A stretch of 13,029 nt of DNA from NCBI GenBank assembly GCA_002343545.1, contig DDRA01000072.1, forward strand, positions 29,945 through 42,973. Direction: 5' to 3'. Shown one piece after another: positions 8,253 through 13,029 of the stretch (position 1 is the stretch's first letter; each line of letters begins with the position of its first letter). Both the position numbers and the translations under genes were made by a program. The notes under the pieces are model-generated. The model did no database searches. It was not told the origin of the DNA and saw nothing but the letters and a program-made list of their open reading frames with translations. The stretch comes from Bacteriovoracaceae bacterium UBA2428. GTDB taxonomy: Bacteria; Bdellovibrionota; UBA2428.

Positions 8253-8398
8253 GGCGTCGGGTAGTAGGGACTGGTCTCATTCTAATCGGAACGGAAGCGC
8301 CCGCGGCGGCTTCCGCGCGGCAGAGATTTGACGAGCGGCACGGTCCGTGGCTCTTACAATATCGCTAGGGTTCCTCGACGGGATTGGGAGTCATCGAT
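8253..8398. promoter_or_regulatory. Divergent promoter region between two exported-protein genes
   Basis: The spacer between oppositely directed genes holds promoter-like elements. On the minus strand TAGAAT (8284-8279) is suitably placed to start a short leader for the gene at 7798-8241, but no good -35 is seen. On the plus strand TACAAT (8355-8360) is a good -10; a TTGACG lies upstream at 8328-8333, but the 21-base spacing is longer than ideal. GGGAG at 8386-8390 is the ribosome site for the plus-strand gene. Promoter assignments are by eye only. Confidence 0.4.
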
Positions 8399-9118
8399 AT
8401 GCACGCCAAGCTTCGCGTTCTTCTCTTCGCGACGTTTTTTCACGGCGCGATCCTCGCGGGCCCCGTCTGTCGCACCGAAGCGATTCGTTTGGAGTCGGCC
8501 TCGGGAAGCGGAGAGACGCTGAGGTTGAGTTTCCCGTCGTCCGGCGCGACGTCGGCTTCGGCTCCGCCCGCGCTCGTCTTTCAGGATACCGAGGGTCGGC
8601 CGCAGGCGACGGCGCGCTTGGGCATGAACGGCGTCGCGGTGTACGACGACGGCAACGAGACGAACCCCGCGGTCGTCTACGAGTGGAAGCAAGGAGCCGG
8701 CGGAAAGTGGATCCCCACGGAAAACGTGCTCGATCGGAGCCGGCCGAGTCGGCGCTTCCTCCGAGAGTCGCCCCCCCTCGGCTTCTTTTCGAAGGACTCG
8801 CGCGAGATGCCGCTCTTTTCGTTGAGCCGGAGCGCGGTGGAAGGCGCCGATCACTTTACGGTGAAGCCCGCTTTCGAGGCGAAGACCCAAGTCTCCTTCA
8901 CTTTCGACGGCGAGCGCGGAGGCTTTCGCGTGACCGAAACCCCGGCCGACCCGAAGGATCCCGAACGCAAAGCGAGGGTCTACCTCGTGAAGGACAACTG
9001 CTTCGAGGAGATCACGGACGCGGTGAGCGAAGGCACGCCGCCGAAGGCCAAAGCGCTTCCGGGGGATCCGAAGGGAGCGAGCCACCGGCGTGTCTCGACC
9101 CCCCAGCCTAAAAAGTAA
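8399..9118 (+). CDS. Exported protein of unknown function
   Basis: A 239-residue protein I do not recognise. The N-terminus is a signal peptide (MHAKLRVLLFATFFHGAILA, cleavage near residue 20-21). There is no proper lipobox, since the first cysteine (Cys24) is preceded by GPV. The mature part is polar with beta-type segments (ALVFQDTEGRP, AVVYEWKQG, QVSFTFDGERGGFRVTE, ARVYLVKDNCFEEI), only two cysteines (24 and 201) and a Pro/Lys-rich tail, which suits a small secreted or periplasmic beta-rich protein. A longer frame begins at TTG 8384. I chose ATG 8399 because GGGAG sits eight bases upstream of it and the signal peptide starts cleanly there. It converges with the second hemC-like gene with 6 bases between stops and has no visible terminator. 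No functional clue beyond export. Confidence 0.68.
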   Translation: MHAKLRVLLFATFFHGAILAGPVCRTEAIRLESASGSGETLRLSFPSSGATSASAPPALVFQDTEGRPQATARLGMNGVAVYDDGNETNPAVVYEWKQGAGGKWIPTENVLDRSRPSRRFLRESPPLGFFSKDSREMPLFSLSRSAVEGADHFTVKPAFEAKTQVSFTFDGERGGFRVTETPADPKDPERKARVYLVKDNCFEEITDAVSEGTPPKAKALPGDPKGASHRRVSTPQPKK

Positions 9119-9124
9119 CTCGCG

Positions 9125-10339
9125 TCAGTATTCGACGCGGAACGGAAGGAACTTGCGCGCGCCCTTCGACAGGATGCCGGTGAAGGCCTTGTCGGCGAGC
9201 GACTCGGGCTTGCAGCGGCTCGTGCCGATCTCGCGGTGGCGGATAAGCTCGCCCGACTGCGGATCGCCTAGCACGGTGTCGAGGATCCAAGGATCCTGCG
9301 TTCCCTTGCGGTGGGCGAAGGCGCCCACGGGCGCTTCGCGCGAGCCACCGATCTTCTGCAGGAAAGCGCGCTCGCAGCGGCTGGCCCACGAAGCCTCGGA
9401 GTCTTCGACGTAGCGAAGCTTCGCGATGAGGTCGGCGTCGTCGGCGCGGCAAACGACGGCCACGATGCCCTGGCACGCGGCCGGCACCATGAAGTCGGAT
9501 TGGAGCGCGACGTAGAAGCGCGGCGAAAGGTTCAATCGACGCAGGCTCGCCCACGACAGGATGACCGCGTCGAGGTTGTCCTCTTCGAGTCGCTCCAGGC
9601 GCGAGGGGATGTCGCCGCGGATCGGGACGATTTCGATGTCCGGACGCAGCGTCTTGATCTGCATGATCCGGCGTTTCGAAGTCGTCGCGACGCGCGCGCG
9701 CGTCGGGAGTTCCTGGATGGCGCCGTAGGTCGAGCGCGTTACCATCGCGTCGCGGGGGTCTTCGCGCTTGAGCGTCGAAACGAGCGCGAGGCCCTCGGGC
9801 AGGTTGAGCGGCACGTCCTTCATGTTCTGAACGACGATGTCGATCTTCTTGCCGACGAGCTGTTGGTAGAGCTCGCGCGAATAGGTGTGAAAGCCGATGG
9901 GCGCGGAACTCGAGGTCTTGTCGGATTTGACGAGCGGCGACTCGAAACCTTGCCACGTCAGCGTGTCTTGGTTGTGCCGGCCCAGGTAGACGCGGTTGAA
10001 CTCTTCGTTCATGACGCGACCGAGGCTCGTGTTCCACGAGCCGACGATGTAGTCGCCGCGATTGAAGACGGGGCCCGAGGGCTGCTTCTTCGCGTCGTTA
10101 CGCTTGTCGTCGTCGCCGCGACGGATCGGGAAAGTGCCGATGAACTCCATCGCGAACGCCGCGGGCGACGGCTTGGCCGCCGCCGCTTTCGCCTTCGGAG
10201 CCGGAGCTTCCTTGGCGACGGGCGCTTTGGCCGCGGCCGGCTTTACGGCCGCTTTGGCTTTGCTTCCCTTGGCACCGGCGCCAGACTTGGCGGGGGCGCT
10301 TCCGGGTTTTCGGGCGTTCGACTTTTTCTTGGCTGCCAT
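9125..10339 (-). CDS. Hydroxymethylbilane synthase-like protein lacking the cofactor cysteine, with a Lys/Ala-rich N-terminal tail
   Basis: A 404-residue HemC homologue. Residues ~96-404 follow the family end to end: QNMKDVPLNLPEGL (Asp175 at the catalytic aspartate position), TTSKRRIMQI, IRGDIPSRLERL (Arg241 and Arg247) and PAACQGIVAVV. However, the loop that should carry the dipyrromethane cofactor reads IGGSREAPVGAF, with Ser333 (codon TCG) where GGC is expected. The N-terminal motif normally containing Arg11 reads VGSWNTSLGR, with Trp at the arginine. HS of the usual HSMKDVP is QN. Residues 1-60 form a Lys/Ala/Pro-rich, histone-H1-like tail. The ATG has GGAGG 11 bases upstream; GTG at 10357 is the alternative. 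The gene overlaps hemA by 97 bases. It occupies the classical hemC position after hemA, while a complete-looking HemC is encoded at 2355. It may be a pseudoenzyme or have another role; orthodox catalysis looks unlikely. Confidence 0.88.
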   Translation of the reverse strand: MAAKKKSNARKPGSAPAKSGAGAKGSKAKAAVKPAAAKAPVAKEAPAPKAKAAAAKPSPAAFAMEFIGTFPIRRGDDDKRNDAKKQPSGPVFNRGDYIVGSWNTSLGRVMNEEFNRVYLGRHNQDTLTWQGFESPLVKSDKTSSSAPIGFHTYSRELYQQLVGKKIDIVVQNMKDVPLNLPEGLALVSTLKREDPRDAMVTRSTYGAIQELPTRARVATTSKRRIMQIKTLRPDIEIVPIRGDIPSRLERLEEDNLDAVILSWASLRRLNLSPRFYVALQSDFMVPAACQGIVAVVCRADDADLIAKLRYVEDSEASWASRCERAFLQKIGGSREAPVGAFAHRKGTQDPWILDTVLGDPQSGELIRHREIGTSRCKPESLADKAFTGILSKGARKFLPFRVEY

Positions 10340-11592
10340 TCGGCCGCTTGCCTCCACGCACGCAACAACACCTCCAGAACCTGTCGCGCCGGGACGTCGT
10401 CGAGAGCGTCCAATTCACGCACGAGGAGATGCATCATCTTTGAATTGATGGTGCGGGATAAATAGTCGATTTCTGAATTTTTTTCCAGGTTTTTTTCTGT
10501 GAGTTCGTGGAGACGGAGGGCCTCCACGCAGCGGTAGAGTTCACCGACGAGGGGGCCCCGGGCGCGGACTTCGAAACTCCGAGCGAATTCCCGAACTTCC
10601 TCTTCGACGATGCGGTCCGAAGCTTCGGCCCAGGACTGCCGACGGGCTTCGTTCTCGCGGATGCGCGTGCTGAACTCGTCGACGTTTCGAACGTAAAACT
10701 GCGAAAAGCCGTGGATCTTCTCGTCGACGTTGCGGGGCAGGCCGAGATCCAAAATAACGCGGGGGCCGCGTCGCCCCTGCCCCTTCGTCGCGCGTTCGGC
10801 CCGCAGAGCCTCGAGCCGAAGGATCGCGGATTCGGCCGACGTCGCGGCGACCACGATGTCGTGGCGCCAGACTTCGGCGTGTCGATTCGCGAAGGGAGCG
10901 ATCTCGCATTCGGCCGCGAGGGGATGGGCGGCCAGGCGATCGGGGCTGCGGTTCGACCACGTGATACGGGAGAGCCCGAGTTTGCGCAGGCGCACGAGGG
11001 CCTGCTCGGCCATCGAGCCCGCGCCCAGCACCAAAGCGGATTTGTCTTCGAGGCTTTCGAAAACCTCGAGGAGCCCGTCGACGGCGACGTGCGCGACGCT
11101 GATCGTGCCTTCGCCCAGTTTCGTCTCGCTGCGGATGCGCTTGGCGACGCGAAGCGCGAACTGAGAAATGGAATCCAGGGGCCCGTGCAAAACCCCGATC
11201 TTGCGGGCGAACTCAGTGGCGTCGCGCATTTGCCCCGTGATCTGCGTTTCGCCCAGAACTTCGCTCTCGAGGCTCGCCGTCACGCGTACGAGCCGGTCGA
11301 GCACGGCGGAACCCTCGACGAGCGTCGCGCGACCGAGGTCGGCCCCCGTGGCCCGACTCCAGGCCAGGCGCAGCGACTCCGTGGGAATCCCGAAGGAGTA
11401 GAGCTCCACGCGGTGGCAGGTTCCCAGGTAGAAGAGCCCGGCGTCGGCTTCGTTCGACTCGGCCAAAGCGCGCCGCCACTCCTTGAGGAGGGCTTCGATC
11501 CGTTCCGGCGCGAGGTGCGCGCCTTCGCGCGCTTCCACCGCGTGGCCATCCCGGGCGCTCAGGCTAAGGCAGCTCAGTCCGTCGAGTCGCAT
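10243..11592 (-). CDS. hemA: Glutamyl-tRNA reductase (divergent)
   Basis: Reduces glutamyl-tRNA(Glu) to glutamate-1-semialdehyde with NADPH, the first committed step of the C5 haem pathway. The nucleophilic cysteine is present in LGTCHRVELYS (Cys59), followed by LESEVLGETQITGQM, the NADPH-binding VLGAGSMAEQALVRL (residues ~188-202), and LDLGLPRNVD near 281-290. A helical C-terminal dimerisation region follows. Departures from the family: the N-terminal GINHKTAP-type motif is replaced by SLSARDGHAVEARE, the conserved histidine equivalent to E. coli His99 aligns with Arg100, and NR after the cysteine is HR. The last ~30 residues are a Pro/Lys tail outside the conserved domain, encoded in the overlap with the hemC-like gene. 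The ATG lies three bases after the stop of the hemX-like gene and has no clear ribosome site, so translational coupling is likely. At 449 residues it is slightly longer than usual. Confidence 0.93.
   Translation of the reverse strand: MRLDGLSCLSLSARDGHAVEAREGAHLAPERIEALLKEWRRALAESNEADAGLFYLGTCHRVELYSFGIPTESLRLAWSRATGADLGRATLVEGSAVLDRLVRVTASLESEVLGETQITGQMRDATEFARKIGVLHGPLDSISQFALRVAKRIRSETKLGEGTISVAHVAVDGLLEVFESLEDKSALVLGAGSMAEQALVRLRKLGLSRITWSNRSPDRLAAHPLAAECEIAPFANRHAEVWRHDIVVAATSAESAILRLEALRAERATKGQGRRGPRVILDLGLPRNVDEKIHGFSQFYVRNVDEFSTRIRENEARRQSWAEASDRIVEEEVREFARSFEVRARGPLVGELYRCVEALRLHELTEKNLEKNSEIDYLSRTINSKMMHLLVRELDALDDVPARQVLEVLLRAWRQAAEWQPRKSRTPENPEAPPPSLAPVPREAKPKRP
10351..10355 (-). 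promoter_or_regulatory. Ribosome binding site of the second hemC-like gene
   Basis: The minus strand reads GGAGG, 11 bases before the ATG at 10339. It also overlaps the GTG at 10357, which makes GTG unlikely as the start. The site lies inside the hemA coding sequence, so ribosomes translating hemA pass over it and the two genes may be coupled. Confidence 0.55.
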
Positions 11593-11595
11593 CGT

Positions 11596-12354
11596 CTACC
11601 GGACGAACCACCGAAGGGGTTCGTGAATGCGCGAGACGTCGAAGCTCATGAGCAGCGAGAAGCCGATCAGGAAGACTCCCGACAGCGTGAGGTAGGCCGT
11701 GTAGAGGGTACGGCCCCGGCCTTCGAGCCACTGGGTCATTTTGTAGCTCGCCCCCAGGGTCATCGCGAGAATGATCGAGATCAGGATCTTGGGGTCGCGA
11801 ACCCATTCGACGCCCCAGCGCAGGCTCGCCGTGACGAGGGCCAGGCCGATGCCGAAGATCCAGCTCATGACGGCGTAACGAAGCGCACCTTCGCAAACGC
11901 GGCCGATCGATTCGAGGGGCGGCAAGGTCAGCCGCTCCAGACGCAACGTGCGACGCGCCCAGCTGCTCTTGCGGAGCGAGGATTCCTTCAAAACCCAAGC
12001 GAGCGCGGCGCCCCAGTGCACGGCGACCATGCCGACGCCCGCGGCCAGGATCCCCGCGTGCAAGAGCGTGAGCGCGCGCAGGGTTTCTTCGGTCACGGTC
12101 CAGTTCTTGGGCTCGGTGCCGGCCCACGAGAGCAGCCAGTAGGTCAGCCAGGCCCCGATCAAGAAGCTGAGGGCCCAGCTTTGGGCGCGTTTGAAGCGCT
12201 CGTCGCGGGTGCCGCTGCGCAACAGGGCGATGACGAGGGCCATGCCCCAAAGGATCGCCCCGAAGGCCGAAGCCAGGACCCCGCGACCCGAAACGGCGTC
12301 GAGCACCCAGGGGAGCAGGAAGATCAGCCAAAGCTCAAGCGAATGAAGGCTCAT
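11596..12354 (-). CDS. hemX: HemX/CcsA-like multi-pass membrane protein
   Basis: A 252-residue integral membrane protein with about seven or eight hydrophobic segments (near residues 5-20, 27-45, 60-78, 96-121, 158-178, 189-207 and 216-238). It resembles the HemX/CcsA cytochrome c-assembly family: LLHAGILAAGVGMVAVHWGAALAWVLKE gives conserved histidines His99 and His113, and LPPLESIGRVCEGALRYAV is followed by WGVEWVRDPKI. That last segment corresponds to the WGxxWxWDPKE core of CcsA, but the second tryptophan of the WD pair and the terminal Glu are replaced, as fits a HemX-type protein rather than a c-type cytochrome synthetase. The ATG at 12354 has AAGGGG four bases upstream; the frame extends further upstream only as antisense of trxA. 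HemX next to hemA is a recurrent arrangement, and in Bacillus subtilis HemX lowers GluTR abundance. A similar role here is inferred. Confidence 0.82.
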   Translation of the reverse strand: MSLHSLELWLIFLLPWVLDAVSGRGVLASAFGAILWGMALVIALLRSGTRDERFKRAQSWALSFLIGAWLTYWLLSWAGTEPKNWTVTEETLRALTLLHAGILAAGVGMVAVHWGAALAWVLKESSLRKSSWARRTLRLERLTLPPLESIGRVCEGALRYAVMSWIFGIGLALVTASLRWGVEWVRDPKILISIILAMTLGASYKMTQWLEGRGRTLYTAYLTLSGVFLIGFSLLMSFDVSRIHEPLRWFVR

Positions 12355-12411
12355 TTTGCCCCTTCTTCCTACACCTTGTCGGGCCCGGCGAATAGGATTA
12401 GCGTAAGGGTT
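12355..12411. promoter_or_regulatory. Divergent promoter region, hemX-hemA operon versus trxA-hslO
   Basis: This 57-base spacer must serve both directions. Toward trxA, TAGGAT (12393-12398) is a fair -10 with only a weak -35 (TACACC, 17 bases upstream). Toward hemX, TTGGGA (12420-12415) and TCCTAT (17 bases on) form a weak pair whose -35 would lie inside the first codons of trxA. Ribosome sites are AAGGGG (12364-12359, minus) and AAGGG just before the trxA ATG (plus). No operator-like palindrome is obvious. Confidence 0.35.
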
Positions 12412-12735
12412 ATGTCCCAACTTCAAGCCGTTTCCGACGATTCCTTTGACAATGACGTGATCAACTCGAAAGTCCCCGTGCTCGTGGACTTCTGGGCGAC
12501 CTGGTGCAGCCCGTGCCGCGCCCTCTCGCCCAAACTCGAGGAAGTTTCCAAGAGTTACGAAGGCAAGATGAAGTTCGTGAAGATGGATGTCGACGCGAAC
12601 GTGCAGACGCCGGCCAAGTTCGGCATCCGCGGGATTCCCACGTTGATCGTCTTCAAGGACGGCAAGATGGTCGATCAGCTCGTCGGGAACCACCCGAAAG
12701 AAGTCATCGAAGACCTCGTTAAAAAAGTCCTCTAG
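12412..12735 (+). CDS. trxA: Thioredoxin
   Basis: A small cytoplasmic dithiol oxidoreductase. The 107-residue product is a single complete thioredoxin fold: the buried Asp26 in VLVDFWATW, the redox-active WCSPC (Cys32 and Cys35, numbering identical to E. coli thioredoxin), and the cis-proline in GIRGIPTLIVF (Pro76). The active site has Ser33 instead of the usual glycine of WCGPC. The start is the ATG at 12412, where the conserved protein begins. The frame is open far upstream, but that stretch is the antisense of hemX and hemA. It is followed eight bases later by hslO on the same strand, so the two are probably co-transcribed, a sensible pairing of a redox protein with a redox-controlled chaperone. 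Confidence 0.97.
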   Translation: MSQLQAVSDDSFDNDVINSKVPVLVDFWATWCSPCRALSPKLEEVSKSYEGKMKFVKMDVDANVQTPAKFGIRGIPTLIVFKDGKMVDQLVGNHPKEVIEDLVKKVL

Positions 12736-12743
12736 GCTTTTCC

Positions 12744-13029
12744 ATGGAGTCGCGTCCCGGCGGGTATCTCCGCAAGGTCCTGAGCTCGGACGGCAACGTC
12801 GTGGTCGTCTCCGTCGACGCGACGGGGGTCGCCGAAGAGCTTTTGGCTCGCCAGGGCTTGATGCCTCCCTCGATGCTTCACCTCGGGCAAGCGTGCCTCG
12901 GCGCGCTTTTGCTGCAAGGCTTGAGCGACGCGAGCGACAACCAGAAGGTCGAGCTTCAGTGGAGCGTGGAGGGCCCCTTCGGGAATCTCTACGCGGAAGT
13001 CCTCGGTACGGGCCGCGTCCGCGGCATGA
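12744..13029 (+). CDS. hslO: Redox-regulated chaperone Hsp33, 3' end cut by the window
   Basis: Only the first 95 residues are in the window. They match the N-terminal substrate-binding domain of Hsp33: RKVLSSDGNVVVVSVDATG at the start, a helical segment with LHLGQACLGALLLQGL, then the strand pattern VELQWSVEGPFGNLYAEVLGTGRVRG that is typical of the family. Hsp33 is a cytoplasmic holdase activated by oxidation of a C-terminal zinc-binding cysteine pair (CxC and CxxC), which would lie outside the window, so I cannot confirm it. The ATG is eight bases after the trxA stop. Operon context with thioredoxin supports the call. Confidence 0.85.
   Translation, partial: MESRPGGYLRKVLSSDGNVVVVSVDATGVAEELLARQGLMPPSMLHLGQACLGALLLQGLSDASDNQKVELQWSVEGPFGNLYAEVLGTGRVRGM

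Noticed and set aside
9279..9298. Two close GGATCC sequences as a direct repeat or recognition pair
   Set aside because: They fall in coding sequence and are explained by Ile-Leu-Asp-type codons; no longer repeat surrounds them.
9108..10037. A 309-codon minus-strand frame overlapping the hemC-like gene in another phase
   Set aside because: Arg/Pro/His-rich composition typical of an out-of-phase GC-rich frame; the HemC motifs lie in the neighbouring phase.
10415..10500. A HemA-HemC fusion made by -1 frameshifting at the A7 runs
   Set aside because: The -1 frame is the right one for the hemC-like gene but has TGA at 10417-10415, before its start, so no fusion protein can result from this slip.
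10507..12735. A 742-codon plus-strand open frame that runs through the antisense of hemA and hemX and joins trxA in frame
   Set aside because: It is the mirror of well-supported minus-strand genes in GC-rich DNA, where antisense frames lack stops. Its first 635 codons show no domain, and trxA starts at its own conserved Met.

Overview
The window is a GC-rich stretch (by eye about two thirds G+C) of a Gram-negative chromosome, dense with haem-biosynthesis genes. The use of glutamyl-tRNA reductase (C5 route), an FAD-type protoporphyrinogen oxidase, an internal-cysteine ferrochelatase and a periplasmic lytic transglycosylase points to an aerobic, delta-proteobacteria-like lineage. Bdellovibrionota or Myxococcota relatives are my best guess, with low confidence. 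No mobile element, CRISPR array, tRNA or rRNA is visible.

Layout. Positions 1-7220 (+) hold a 5'-open lytic transglycosylase, then a tight run hemC-hemD fusion, hemE, hemY-type oxidase and hemH. These cover porphobilinogen to protohaem, apart from the coproporphyrinogen oxidation step. Positions 7233-8241 (-) hold two small exported proteins that look like diverged paralogues, separated by a strong hairpin terminator. Positions 8399-9118 (+) hold a third exported protein of unknown function. Positions 9125-12354 (-) hold a second haem operon in the order hemX/ccsA-like, hemA, second hemC-like gene. Positions 12412-13029 (+) hold thioredoxin and the start of Hsp33, divergent from that operon.

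How the genes fit together. HemA would supply glutamate-1-semialdehyde. HemL and HemB are not in the window. The HemC-HemD fusion would convert porphobilinogen to uroporphyrinogen III, HemE would make coproporphyrinogen III, and HemY and HemH would finish protohaem. The two haem operons converge on the exported-protein island.

The most notable observation concerns the two hydroxymethylbilane synthase-like proteins. The one fused to HemD keeps the dipyrromethane-cofactor cysteine and the catalytic arginines and aspartate. The one in the classical hemX-hemA-hemC position has serine at the cofactor cysteine and tryptophan at the first catalytic arginine, and carries a Lys/Ala/Pro-rich N-terminal tail whose start overlaps the 3' end of hemA. 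HemA itself departs from the family at the usual NHKTAP motif and at a conserved histidine. Together this suggests a pseudoenzyme or repurposed regulatory module, which is an inference.
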